From an uncultured Bacilli bacterium (GTDB lineage: Bacteria > Bacillota_I > Bacilli_A > RF39 > UBA660), in assembly GCA_910587725.1 (NCBI GenBank), contig CAJUNG010000041.1, positions 1-14,743 on the forward strand: DNA of 14,743 bases, read 5' to 3'. The first letter of the stretch is position 1. Each line of letters begins with the position of its first letter. This document shows positions 1 through 8,255 of the stretch, piece after piece. Made by a program: the position numbers and the translations under genes. The notes beneath the pieces were generated by a model. It was not told where the DNA came from, made no database searches, and saw only the letters and a program-made list of their open reading frames with translations.

Positions 1-19
1 AACCATTTTATAATGGTTT
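1..19. terminator. Hairpin at the window edge, possible end of an upstream transcript
   Basis: A 7-bp perfect stem (1-7 with 12-18) encloses a 4-base loop. Only a short T run follows and the left side is cut by the window, so it is uncertain whether this is a terminator or on which strand it would act. The rest of 20-125 is very A/T-rich and I see no gene in it. Confidence 0.35.
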
Positions 20-104
20 GTGAAATTTTTGAGTTTCAAAAGTGTTTAAGTTCCGTGATAAAAAAGTTGTCAGTTTTGTTAAAAACAAGAAAAAAATGAA
101 AAAA

Positions 105-135
105 TGTAGCAATTTTAAAAGATTTTCGCTATAAT
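105..135 (+). promoter_or_regulatory. Promoter for the first membrane protein gene
   Basis: A consensus TATAAT -10 lies at 130-135, about 30 bases upstream of the ATG at 168. The -35 is poor: candidates around 105-112 match TTGACA in only about three positions. An AAGGAAAGAGG ribosome binding region (153-163) lies just before the start codon and supports that start. Confidence 0.5.
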
Positions 136-167
136 AAACATATAAATAAAAGAAGGAAAGAGGTATT

Positions 168-1523
168 ATGGAAGAAGTAAAAAATACCAACATAGAAAAT
201 AGCAAGAAGAAGTCGAATCAAGGCTTAATCATTGCCGCGGTAGTATTACTCGTAGTTATATTAGGTGGGATAGGTTATTTCTATTATAAGAAAGAAAGCA
301 AATCCCTATTTGTAGAAAGTTATCACTATCTAACCAAAGGATTTAAGGAAATGAAACTTTCAGACTTAAACATCAAAGATACATTTAAAGGAGACAGTAA
401 GGTTACATCCAATGTCAAAATGAACATCAGTGAAGATTTTCCACTGGGAATCAAGGAAATTGCTTATTCAATCGTTGCCCAAGAAGGAAAAAACAATAAT
501 TTAGGAAAATATCGAATCACTTCTAGTATTGATGGAGAGGAATTTATTAATGCCAATCTTTATCGAAAAGAAGAAAGACTATATTTTAATATAGAGGATA
601 TGCTAAATGAGTACTACTACTTTACTAATCAGGGATTTTCAAGCACATTAAAAACGACAGCAAAAGATTATGATTTCCAAACTTTAATCAATATTGTCGC
701 AGAGAGCTTAAGAACAGAAATAAAAGAGAGTGACTTTAAAACTAAAGACAATGTAAAAACAGAGATTGATGGAAAAGAAGAAACTTTAAGCGTAAAATAT
801 TTAGAAATTACGGATGAATTAGGAACTAGAATTGCCACAAAGATTTTAGAAGATATCAAAAATAATGAAAAAGCATTAACGACATTAGAAAATCTTATGG
901 ATATGACTGCTGATGAAATCAAAGAAGAAATTGAAGAGCTTTTAAAAGAGGAAGAACTTTCTACAAATGAAGTTATTCTAACGTACTATATTTATCATAA
1001 AAATGGAGAGATTAGAAAATTAGAATTAACAGATAATGAAAACGATAGCATAATCTATACAGGAAATGACAACAAATATACTTTTGAAATTTGGTCTGAA
1101 GAACAAGAGCCAATCATTTTAGTCATTGAAAAAGAAGCAAAACAGGATGCCTATAGTTTCCAACTAGAAATCGAAGATATCACTATTGAAGGAATTTTTC
1201 AACAAAAGAACAATACTTGTAAGATTGAAATAAAAATCAAAGAAGGTAGAGATACCCTGGCAAAAATTACAATCAATCAGGAAAAAATCAATGACGTTGA
1301 GTCAAAAATGGAAGCAAGTATTGAAATCGATAATGTAGAATACATAACACTTACGATGGATTCTAAAGTTGAAGAAGCAGAAACAATCAAGGAAGAAGAC
1401 TTTGAAGGAGCAAAACCAATAGAAGAAATGACAGAATCTCAGCAAGAAAAATTACTAGTTGAGATTATGAATCATAAGGCATTGAGAAACATCATGAAAG
1501 TATTTTCTGCACTAAGCATATAA
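168..1523 (+). CDS. Membrane-anchored protein of unknown function, large extracellular domain
   Basis: I do not recognise the family. The 451-residue protein begins with a short polar, lysine/asparagine-rich stretch (1-18), followed by one strongly hydrophobic segment (about 20-40) ending in YFYYKK. The positive charge and the lack of a cleavage site suggest an uncleaved signal anchor with a cytoplasmic N-terminus and about 410 residues outside. The outside part alternates short beta-like stretches with acidic, lysine-rich segments and ends in a helical tail (about 425-451). There is no obvious catalytic motif and only one cysteine. The start at 168 is supported by an AAGGAAAGAGG ribosome binding region. 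A promoter precedes the gene and an intrinsic terminator follows 25 bases after the stop, so it is probably monocistronic. A surface or lipoprotein-like accessory role is inference. The CDS is certain, the function unknown. Confidence 0.9.
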   Translation: MEEVKNTNIENSKKKSNQGLIIAAVVLLVVILGGIGYFYYKKESKSLFVESYHYLTKGFKEMKLSDLNIKDTFKGDSKVTSNVKMNISEDFPLGIKEIAYSIVAQEGKNNNLGKYRITSSIDGEEFINANLYRKEERLYFNIEDMLNEYYYFTNQGFSSTLKTTAKDYDFQTLINIVAESLRTEIKESDFKTKDNVKTEIDGKEETLSVKYLEITDELGTRIATKILEDIKNNEKALTTLENLMDMTADEIKEEIEELLKEEELSTNEVILTYYIYHKNGEIRKLELTDNENDSIIYTGNDNKYTFEIWSEEQEPIILVIEKEAKQDAYSFQLEIEDITIEGIFQQKNNTCKIEIKIKEGRDTLAKITINQEKINDVESKMEASIEIDNVEYITLTMDSKVEEAETIKEEDFEGAKPIEEMTESQQEKLLVEIMNHKALRNIMKVFSALSI

Positions 1524-1548
1524 AAATACATTAAACTTAAATCGATTT

Positions 1549-1582
1549 AGACTATTCAATCAGTGATTGATAGTCTTTTTTC
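1549..1582 (+). terminator. Rho-independent terminator after the first gene
   Basis: An interrupted inverted repeat (1549-1562 against 1564-1576, one bulged T at 1555, a few central bases unpaired as the loop) is followed by a run of six T at 1576-1581. It lies between the stop at 1523 and the next promoter. Confidence 0.8.
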
Positions 1583-1611
1583 TTGCCAAAACTATGATTT
1601 TATGGTAAAAT
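1583..1611 (+). promoter_or_regulatory. Extended -10 promoter for the CW_7-like protein gene
   Basis: TTGCCA (1583-1588), a 17-base spacer and TAAAAT (1606-1611) preceded by TGG, an extended -10. It begins immediately after the preceding terminator. A strong AAGGGGG ribosome binding site (1624-1630) precedes the ATG at 1639. Confidence 0.8.
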
Positions 1612-1638
1612 AGAACAAATTTTAAGGGGGAAAACAAT

Positions 1639-3624
1639 ATGGAAAAGAAAAAAAATGTAGTAGAAAAGGTTAGACTAGAGTACTTATATCCTAATATTAA
1701 TAATGAAAGAAGATATCATTGGTTAGAAAAAGAGCCCCTATTACTATTTGTAGCAAATCAGGAAATCATCTGGGATGAACAAATGCAAGAATTGGTTTCT
1801 GAAAAATCTTTAATTTGGAAACATAATACTAGGAGCGAGTTAATAGAATTTGACTTGGAACTAGTCCAGTATTGGAGTAATGAAGTAACAGAAAAAATTG
1901 CTAACTATTTAGAGAAAAATCCATTGGCATTGCCAAGATTTATTCAAAATCATATCGTGAAAATCATTAGTGGCTTACTAGGAGAAGATATTTACTATCC
2001 CTACACAGGAAAATTCGATGGGGTTTATTTTAATCATGATTTTGATATAAGATATTTTGAATCGACTGCCCTTCATATAACAACAGTTTCCTATCATGAT
2101 AAAAGCCGAAAAAATTTAAAAAACTATTTAAATAATCAATATGAAGCAAAATATAAATTAGCTGTATTCAGTAGCGTTCTAAGTAATTTATTAGACCGTG
2201 GAGTAAACTTAGAAGAGTATAAATTTTCTACTATAGGAGAAGACGGCACTTATTGTTCTTTAAATACTTCGACTTCACTAAAAGAGATAATGGACCAAGC
2301 AATTGGTGACATGGAATATCACTATGTTAGAGAAGATGGAGAGGAATTTTCTAAGGAGGAAATTTTAGAGTATTTTGATATACGGACGTTGTCTGACTTT
2401 TTCAGTCGAATAATGGAATTATCAGAAAGAGATTATTACTCGAGTATAGTGGGTTCTGAAGGTATCTTGAATCCAGAGAAGCTCCTTCCTGTAATGAATA
2501 AGAATTTTAAAGTAATGGGTGAATATCCAAAGGAAAATTTGATTAGTGTAGAAGAATTATGTCAAAGAATGAGACAAAAGTTAAAAAAATGCAAACAAGA
2601 AACAGAAATCATGGTAATCGAAAGAAAAATTGAACAAATCAAAAGATTAGTGGGAAAATTAAAAGAGGAAGAAACCTCGATTTCCCTCGATACATTAGGT
2701 GACAAATTAAACGAACTGTATCAAGAAATTGATTCTACAGTAATCGCAAACAAAAGAGATTTTTTACAACTTTTAGAGACCATAACGAAGGAAGCAAAAG
2801 CATCAGAGGAGTATGGAGAAACAACAGAAGATTTAAGTCAAGAATTAGAAGAAAGTGAAGTTGAGGAAAGCGATAGATATGATACTTTAATACAAGAAGA
2901 TTTAATTAGAAGAATGGGATTAGTAGAAAATCAATTAATCGACTTAACAGAAAAAATGGACTCTTTAGAATTTCTTCTGGAAAATTATTTAAAAAACGGT
3001 GGTTTGAATCCTTTAAAAACAATGTCTTCTGAGGATATAGGAGAGCAAAAAGAATGTATAGAAGAAGTATTAAATCGATTCGAAACAACAACATTTGGAC
3101 AAAAAGTGAGAAAGAGAAGTATTTTAGGAAACCTGAGATTAGGAGCACTTGGAGCAGTTACTTTATTGGGCTTAACAACTATGACAACAAAAGGAGTAAA
3201 GCCATTAAACTTATTCCAAAGTACAACCTTAGTAGATGAGGCTTTGGCAAAAAAGAATAAAATAGGAAAGTCGTTATTAAAAAAAGAAAACGCTAGAGAA
3301 AAGAAAAAACCGGAAACCGATAGCGAAGAGAAAAAACCGGAAACCGATAGCGAAGAGAAAAAAACAGAAATCGATAAGGAAGAGGAATTAAGAGAAATAA
3401 TTATACAAGTGATTAATGGTGAATGGGGATATGGTTGGAATCATGGAGATGAAAGAAGAGAAAGGTTAGAAGAAGCAGGTTACGATTCAGAGTATATTTT
3501 GTATATTCGAGCTTGGGTAAATAAAATTATTGGGGAAAACATTTCCGCCGATGACTTTGAAAAGATGACAGAAGAAGGGATGCCTGAAATTAATATAGAA
3601 CAATACGTAAAAAGAAAAAAATAA
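1639..3624 (+). CDS. Large cytoplasmic/transmembrane protein with C-terminal CW_7-like wall-binding motif
   Basis: The protein has 661 residues. The N-terminal 490 or so have no signal peptide and match nothing I recognise. They are acidic and helical, with coiled-coil-like stretches around 310-380 and 430-460. A basic KVRKRS patch precedes a short hydrophobic segment (about 497-516, rich in L, G, A and T) that could cross the membrane once with the C-terminus outside. A charged linker then carries three 9-residue repeats (556-582). Residues 582-631 follow the pattern of the CW_7 (Cpl-7) peptidoglycan-binding motif: VINGEWG, then GDERRERLEEAGYD, then a hydrophobic helix ending in VN. The spacing after EWG is a few residues longer than usual. 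CW_7 is known from phage lysins and wall hydrolases, but no hydrolase domain is visible here. I infer a protein linking cytoplasm to cell wall. CDS certain; CW_7 call probable; topology tentative because the hydrophobic segment is short. Confidence 0.8.
   Translation: MEKKKNVVEKVRLEYLYPNINNERRYHWLEKEPLLLFVANQEIIWDEQMQELVSEKSLIWKHNTRSELIEFDLELVQYWSNEVTEKIANYLEKNPLALPRFIQNHIVKIISGLLGEDIYYPYTGKFDGVYFNHDFDIRYFESTALHITTVSYHDKSRKNLKNYLNNQYEAKYKLAVFSSVLSNLLDRGVNLEEYKFSTIGEDGTYCSLNTSTSLKEIMDQAIGDMEYHYVREDGEEFSKEEILEYFDIRTLSDFFSRIMELSERDYYSSIVGSEGILNPEKLLPVMNKNFKVMGEYPKENLISVEELCQRMRQKLKKCKQETEIMVIERKIEQIKRLVGKLKEEETSISLDTLGDKLNELYQEIDSTVIANKRDFLQLLETITKEAKASEEYGETTEDLSQELEESEVEESDRYDTLIQEDLIRRMGLVENQLIDLTEKMDSLEFLLENYLKNGGLNPLKTMSSEDIGEQKECIEEVLNRFETTTFGQKVRKRSILGNLRLGALGAVTLLGLTTMTTKGVKPLNLFQSTTLVDEALAKKNKIGKSLLKKENAREKKKPETDSEEKKPETDSEEKKTEIDKEEELREIIIQVINGEWGYGWNHGDERRERLEEAGYDSEYILYIRAWVNKIIGENISADDFEKMTEEGMPEINIEQYVKRKK
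3304..3384 (+). repeat. Three tandem 27-bp in-frame repeats in a charged linker
   Basis: Units at 3304-3330 and 3331-3357 are identical and encode KKPETDSEE. The third unit (3358-3384) is diverged and encodes KKTEIDKEE. They form the spacer between the hydrophobic segment and the CW_7-like motif. Identical neighbouring copies suggest recent slippage or duplication and a linker of variable length. Confidence 0.9.
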
Positions 3625-3637
3625 AAAAGGAAATGCA

Positions 3638-3649
3638 ATAATCCCGATT
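3638..3649. promoter_or_regulatory. Copy 1 of a shared 12-bp element upstream of a promoter
   Basis: ATAATCCCGATT here is identical to 5759-5770. In both places it lies in an intergenic region 7-10 bases upstream of a -35 box. A regulator site is a possibility but not demonstrated. Confidence 0.3.
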
Positions 3650-3659
3650 GATACAATAG

Positions 3660-3688
3660 TTGACTAGAGACAAGAATTAAATTATAAT
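3660..3688 (+). promoter_or_regulatory. Strong consensus promoter for the LRR/transglutaminase-like protein gene
   Basis: TTGACT (3660-3665), a 17-base spacer and a perfect TATAAT (3683-3688). An AGGAGG ribosome binding site (3707-3712) lies 7 bases before the ATG at 3720. I see no clear terminator between the preceding stop at 3624 and this promoter, so some read-through from upstream is possible. Confidence 0.85.
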
Positions 3689-3719
3689 AAAAAGTCGTAT
3701 TTAACGAGGAGGAATAATA

Positions 3720-5600
3720 ATGAAAAAGAATATGAAAAAAAGAATGAAAGCAGTAGTACTTTCTGCTACAATGGCCTTGTCTTCATTTTATGGTTCAATA
3801 GATAGTTTTGCTAGTGATTTTGAAGATGATGTAAGAATAGAAAGCGAAAAACTAGATGATAATGAAGAGAAAACTTATGAAAGAGTGAGTGATTTACCTG
3901 AATATTATCAATCTCAATTGAGTGAAAATAGTTCTATGAGATTGTATAACATTGTAGATTTATCAATTAATGTAAATAATCATGATGATTTATCTTGGCT
4001 TACGAAGTGTGAAGGTCTGCAAAGATTAGAAATCTGTTTAACAGAACAAATTGACCCTGAAATATTAGCATGTTTGATGGATACTAGGCTTGTTAATTTA
4101 GAGATTACATGCGGAAATAAAGTTTATTTTGATAATGAAGAAGATGCTAAATTATATTTCATGAAACATGATAATTGTAAAGTAAACTACACATTCGAGT
4201 CATTAGAGTGGACAAAGGATACCCCATATAACGTGATAGAATTTAAGGATATTGAATTAACCGATGAGATGTTTGCATTTTTAACGACACTCCGTGGACT
4301 AGATGAAATCACTATAAATGGATTAACGATATCTAAAGATACAGATTTATCATGGATAAGTGAAAATTGTCGAACATTAGAAAAAGTTGTACTTAACGAT
4401 TTAAAGTTTAAAGATGGTGCAAATTCTTTAGATTTATACCCACTATATAGAGATTTGGCTAATAAGGCTGAAATTAGTGTATCTACGGATACTACAAACC
4501 TTGAAGTAGATGTAGAATTTTTTAATCAAATAGAGAGTCTATGGCCAACAGTTAAGGGAAATTCTGAGGATATATGTGTACTAGGAAACTATAATACTCC
4601 AGATTATGTATATACGAGGTATGACAGAGGAGAATTTTTAAGTGAACTAAGATTTTCTCATGACTGGATATATAATTATAAAGATTTACCAGAAATATCT
4701 AAAAACATTAGCATTTCCTTTGAGGACAGTATTTCTGAAAAGATTAAAGGTTGTGACTTACCAATATATCTGTCAAAGGAAGAAATAAATGATTTATTTG
4801 AAAAATATAATTTAAATCTGAGCCAAGATGAACTTAATGAATTAAATGAAGTAAATGAAAAATTAGATAGTATCGTAAAAGAATTGGGTATTCGTGAAGA
4901 TGATACTGACCAACAAAAGCTTGATAAGGTACTATTTTATGTTTGCAACCGCTACAATTATGATGGAAACGCCGAATTTTATCCTACTAATGATGGAGTT
5001 TTGAGTCAAATAATAGAAAAACCAATCAATATGGAGATAACGAGTTGGCGTTGGTATTATGTGGAAATAAAAGATAATAAAACATATATTTATAATGATG
5101 ATTTAGAGTTAGAGGATGTATTTAACAATGATTCAAATGCTATTACTAGAAGCGATTATGCTATTATTACATGCGCACTTTTAAGAAGAGTCGGTGTAGA
5201 AGCTTATTCTGTGGATGAGGATAATTTAGTAAAAATTGGTGATTATTATTACGGTGTTACTCCTTCGCGCATTGACCGAGATAAATCATTAAGAGAACTC
5301 GCAAATGTACGAAATAGCCAGTATTATATGTTTGACCCATATTCTGAGGAGATAAAAGCCCCTGCGAATATAGAGTTAATCCCAATTCCAGAAGAGGAGA
5401 AAAAAGAAGAAAAAACAATAGAAGACTACTATAGGGATGTTTATTCTCTAGCTTTAGCGATGCCAGCTCTAGGTTTTTTAGGGGGATTAATTGGAAGGAA
5501 AGCATATGATTATATAATAAAGAAAAAGGAGGAAGACTCTAGTACATTAGATAATTCAGAAGATGTTAAAAAATTGGTGAAAAAGCACAAAGATAATTGA
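3720..5600 (+). CDS. Secreted, membrane-anchored LRR-like protein with a degenerate transglutaminase-like domain
   Basis: The protein has 626 residues. It starts with a basic N-region, a hydrophobic core and a likely signal peptidase site near Ala-31 (SFA/SD). Residues about 75-235 contain leucine-rich-repeat-like strands such as LVNLEIT and LDEITINGL. Residues about 380-540 resemble a transglutaminase-like fold: a helix ending in LFYVCNRYNYD, then RSDYAIITCALLRRVGVEAYSV, then YYMFDPY. In active members the first of these positions is Cys in a GVC-x-x-YA context. Here it is Ser-478, and no His-Trp motif follows, although the Asp position (Asp-539 in FDP) is kept. A C-terminal membrane segment (574-592) is followed by a Lys-rich tail inside, so the protein is anchored at both logical ends of secretion. 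It has its own promoter and terminator. The stop is TGA, followed at once by TAG. I infer a surface adhesion or binding role. The LRR call is moderate; the transglutaminase-like call is tentative. Confidence 0.8.
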   Translation: MKKNMKKRMKAVVLSATMALSSFYGSIDSFASDFEDDVRIESEKLDDNEEKTYERVSDLPEYYQSQLSENSSMRLYNIVDLSINVNNHDDLSWLTKCEGLQRLEICLTEQIDPEILACLMDTRLVNLEITCGNKVYFDNEEDAKLYFMKHDNCKVNYTFESLEWTKDTPYNVIEFKDIELTDEMFAFLTTLRGLDEITINGLTISKDTDLSWISENCRTLEKVVLNDLKFKDGANSLDLYPLYRDLANKAEISVSTDTTNLEVDVEFFNQIESLWPTVKGNSEDICVLGNYNTPDYVYTRYDRGEFLSELRFSHDWIYNYKDLPEISKNISISFEDSISEKIKGCDLPIYLSKEEINDLFEKYNLNLSQDELNELNEVNEKLDSIVKELGIREDDTDQQKLDKVLFYVCNRYNYDGNAEFYPTNDGVLSQIIEKPINMEITSWRWYYVEIKDNKTYIYNDDLELEDVFNNDSNAITRSDYAIITCALLRRVGVEAYSVDEDNLVKIGDYYYGVTPSRIDRDKSLRELANVRNSQYYMFDPYSEEIKAPANIELIPIPEEEKKEEKTIEDYYRDVYSLALAMPALGFLGGLIGRKAYDYIIKKKEEDSSTLDNSEDVKKLVKKHKDN

Positions 5601-5724
5601 TAGAATTGTTTTCTATTAAACAACGGTTACCAATAAATAATTGTGGTAAACTTCAGTTTTAAATTCAAAGAAAATAGAATTAGAATATGTATTCACAGCA
5701 TAAAGGAATATAGAGTATAGAAAC

Positions 5725-5756
5725 GCCAGATAAAGATTTTTATCTGGTCTTTTTTG
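5725..5756 (+). terminator. Rho-independent terminator after the LRR/transglutaminase-like gene
   Basis: Perfect 9-bp stem (5726-5734 with 5739-5747), loop GATT, then a T run at 5750-5755. The 124 bases between the stop at 5600 and this hairpin hold no gene. They contain only a weak inverted repeat (TTACCA and TGGTAA, about 5626-5649). Confidence 0.9.
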
Positions 5757-5758
5757 AT

Positions 5759-5770
5759 ATAATCCCGATT
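5759..5770. promoter_or_regulatory. Copy 2 of a shared 12-bp element upstream of a promoter
   Basis: Identical 12 bases to 3638-3649. It lies between the terminator and the -35 box of the GH31 gene, 7 bases upstream of that box. Confidence 0.3.
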
Positions 5771-5777
5771 TTTCAAG

Positions 5778-5806
5778 TTGCGGAAACCTTTATTTTATGG
5801 TATTAT
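5778..5806 (+). promoter_or_regulatory. Extended -10 promoter for the GH31 gene
   Basis: TTGCGG (5778-5783), a 17-base spacer and TATTAT (5801-5806) preceded by TGG. The ribosome binding site AGGGGTG (5826-5832) lies 7 bases before the ATG at 5840. Confidence 0.8.
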
Positions 5807-5839
5807 TTTACTAGAAAATAAAAATAGGGGTGAGAAACG

Positions 5840-8215
5840 ATGGATTTAAGTAAGGGACGCGCACAAGAAGGATGTATGTTTCAAGGGCAAAATTATCGGA
5901 TTACATTATTATCAGAAAGATTGTTAAGATTAGAGTACAACAAAAATGGTATTTTTTATGATGCACCAAGCCAATTTGCAATCAATCGAAAATTCCCTGT
6001 CGTAAAAGCAAATGTGAAACAAGACGAGAAATATTTGGAAATTGTAACAAAATATTTTACTTTGTCTTATGCCAAAGAAAAAAGCTTTGATGCAGGTAAA
6101 CTTATGCCGATGGCAAACTTAAAAATCAGTGTAAACAATAGTGATAAAAGTTGGTATATCAATAATGCAGAAGCAAAGACTCTACCGGGACTAAATATAT
6201 CAGAAGATGGAACTTCTTTTAATCAAAGATGTGGAAAAAGTTTATACTCATTAGATGGTTATACCTCATTTAATGATAGCAATACCATGCTTTTTAGAGA
6301 AGATGGAACTTTAGTAAAAAGAGAACAAGAATATTTAGACGTCTATGTCTTTGTTTATGGAAATGACTTTACGCTTGCTCTTAATGATTACTATATATTA
6401 ACTGGATTTCCTCCACTTGTCCCAAGATACGCCTTAGGAACATGGTGGAGTCGTGACCTTCCATATACAAGCGAAGATATTTTAGAACTAGAAAGAAATT
6501 TTAGTAAAGAAGAATTACCACTTTCTACGATTTTGCTAGAAAAACAGTGGCATCAAAAAATAGAAGAAATCGAATCTAGTGAGACTGGATACACATTCAA
6601 TAAAGAATTAATTGAAAATCCAAAAGAGTTAATTGAGGAATTACATAAAAAAGGAGTAAGAATCGGTCTTTCGATTAATCCCAAAGATGGAATTTCCCCG
6701 AAAGAAGAAAATTATGCTTTACTTGCTAAAGCTTTTGGATTAGAAGGAGAAAAACATGTCACTTTTGAACCAACGAACCAAACGGTATTAAAAGCGATTA
6801 ATTCCTATATGTTAACTCCATTAATCAATCAAGGAATTGACTTTTTATCCAATGACTTCCAAGGCTTTGAAGGAGATATTCAAAAATTATGGTTAATCAA
6901 CAATTCGATGTATTCACTACTTTCTTCTAGTAATCGAAGAGGACTATTGTTATCGAGAAATGCGCAAATTGCAACCCATCGCTTTCCGATTACTTATACG
7001 GGTAGAACTATTGTTAGCTGGGAATCTTTAAGAAGAATTCCGTTAATTAATCAAAATGCCGCCAATATTGGTGTTTCTTATATTTCTTCGGATATTGCAG
7101 GAAATTATGGAGGAATTGAAGAAGAAGAACTATATATTCGCTCGGTAGAACTTGCTTGTTTTTCTCCCGTTTTAAGATTTTCTGCACCAAGTGGAAAATA
7201 CTATCGAAAAGAACCATGGAGATGGAATGCGAAAACATTAGAAATCGTAAGTCAATACTTAGCATTAAGACAAAAACTGATTCCTTATATTTATAGTGCA
7301 TGCTATCAATATCATCAGGGAACAAGCTTAATTACACCACTATACCATAAAGAACCATTTGTCATGGACGATATCAATTTTAAAAATGAATATTTCTTCG
7401 GACCAGGACTTCTCGTTTGTCCAATTCTCTCTCGTGGGGATAGCCTAATTAACCGAACAATCCATAAGTTTTATCTTCCTGAAGGAGTTTGGTATAATCT
7501 AAGATCAGGAAAGAAATTCCAAGGAAAAAAAGAATATATTTCTTTCTATAAAGAGGAAGATTATCCTATATTTGCTAAAAGTGGGTCAATTATTCCGATG
7601 TCTGATGATGACCACTTAACCGAAAGAAATCCAAAAAACTTAGAAATCAATGTTTATCCAGGAGATAGTGGAAACTATACATTATATGAAGATGATGGAT
7701 TAACGACAGCTTATCAAGAAGGTGCATATGTCAAAACCAATTTTGAATACCAATATGCAAAAGACAACTACGTTCTTACAATCACTTCTAAAGAATCCCG
7801 GCAAGGAATCGTACCAGACACCAGAAATATCAAGGTGAGATTCCATCATACTAAGGGAGTAGAATCGATGAAAGTATATGTGGATAACATCATTGTAAAA
7901 CCGAATAACTACATGGATGATTTAGATTTTATCATCGAATTAGAAGAAGTCCCTTATAATGCCCATATTTTAATTTCTTGTAAAGGGAAAAAGATGGAAG
8001 CCGATGTTATGCGTCTAATTAATGATGAGATTGATAGCATTCTTTTAGACTTACCAATTAATACGGTTTTGAAAGAAAAAATCTCTGCCATCATGTTTTC
8101 GAACCTTGCTATTAAACGAAAAAGAATTGAAATTCGTCATTTAAACAAATTAGGACTAGGAAAAGAACATATTCGTCTATTCTTAAAACTACTTGAATAT
8201 ATTGAACAAATCTAA
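5840..8215 (+). CDS. GH31 family alpha-glycosidase, probably catalytically degenerate
   Basis: The 791-residue protein has full GH31 length, no signal peptide and so should be cytoplasmic. The N-terminal beta domain (about 10-190) keeps the LLRLEYNKNGIFYDAPSQFAINR pattern in outline. The barrel starts near GTWWSRDLPY and the C-terminal beta region contains YPGDSGNYTLYEDDG, as in DUF5110-type modules. A helical tail ends the protein. It most resembles the GH31 members with an LDWQQG nucleophile motif. The nucleophile position appears kept (Asp-339 in SNDFQG). The usual SGD acid/base motif before W-E-S-L reads TGR, with Arg-389 in place of Asp. The usual DMDWH reads EKQWH (234-238). The usual SHDIGG reads SSDIAG (Asp-418 kept, His replaced by Ser-417). 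Family members hydrolyse alpha-glucosides or alpha-xylosides; with these substitutions hydrolysis is doubtful and a sugar-binding or altered role is possible. The family assignment is secure; loss of activity is inferred from remembered consensus. Confidence 0.88.
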   Translation: MDLSKGRAQEGCMFQGQNYRITLLSERLLRLEYNKNGIFYDAPSQFAINRKFPVVKANVKQDEKYLEIVTKYFTLSYAKEKSFDAGKLMPMANLKISVNNSDKSWYINNAEAKTLPGLNISEDGTSFNQRCGKSLYSLDGYTSFNDSNTMLFREDGTLVKREQEYLDVYVFVYGNDFTLALNDYYILTGFPPLVPRYALGTWWSRDLPYTSEDILELERNFSKEELPLSTILLEKQWHQKIEEIESSETGYTFNKELIENPKELIEELHKKGVRIGLSINPKDGISPKEENYALLAKAFGLEGEKHVTFEPTNQTVLKAINSYMLTPLINQGIDFLSNDFQGFEGDIQKLWLINNSMYSLLSSSNRRGLLLSRNAQIATHRFPITYTGRTIVSWESLRRIPLINQNAANIGVSYISSDIAGNYGGIEEEELYIRSVELACFSPVLRFSAPSGKYYRKEPWRWNAKTLEIVSQYLALRQKLIPYIYSACYQYHQGTSLITPLYHKEPFVMDDINFKNEYFFGPGLLVCPILSRGDSLINRTIHKFYLPEGVWYNLRSGKKFQGKKEYISFYKEEDYPIFAKSGSIIPMSDDDHLTERNPKNLEINVYPGDSGNYTLYEDDGLTTAYQEGAYVKTNFEYQYAKDNYVLTITSKESRQGIVPDTRNIKVRFHHTKGVESMKVYVDNIIVKPNNYMDDLDFIIELEEVPYNAHILISCKGKKMEADVMRLINDEIDSILLDLPINTVLKEKISAIMFSNLAIKRKRIEIRHLNKLGLGKEHIRLFLKLLEYIEQI

Positions 8216-8221
8216 TATAAT
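8193..8221 (+). promoter_or_regulatory. Promoter overlapping the 3' end of the GH31 gene
   Basis: TTGAAT (8193-8198), a 17-base spacer and a perfect TATAAT (8216-8221). The -35 and spacer lie in the last codons of the GH31 gene and the -10 starts right after its TAA. It would drive the gene at 8256, whose AAGGGGG ribosome binding site lies at 8241-8247. No terminator separates the two genes. Confidence 0.7.
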
Positions 8222-8255
8222 ATAGGCATTTCTTAGTTTTAAGGGGGAAAAGAGA

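Noticed and set aside
5598..5603. Possible use of TGA as a Trp codon (Mycoplasma-type code)
   Set aside because: TGA ends the gene at 5600 and is followed at once by TAG. All internal Trp in the long genes are TGG, and reading through would add nothing.
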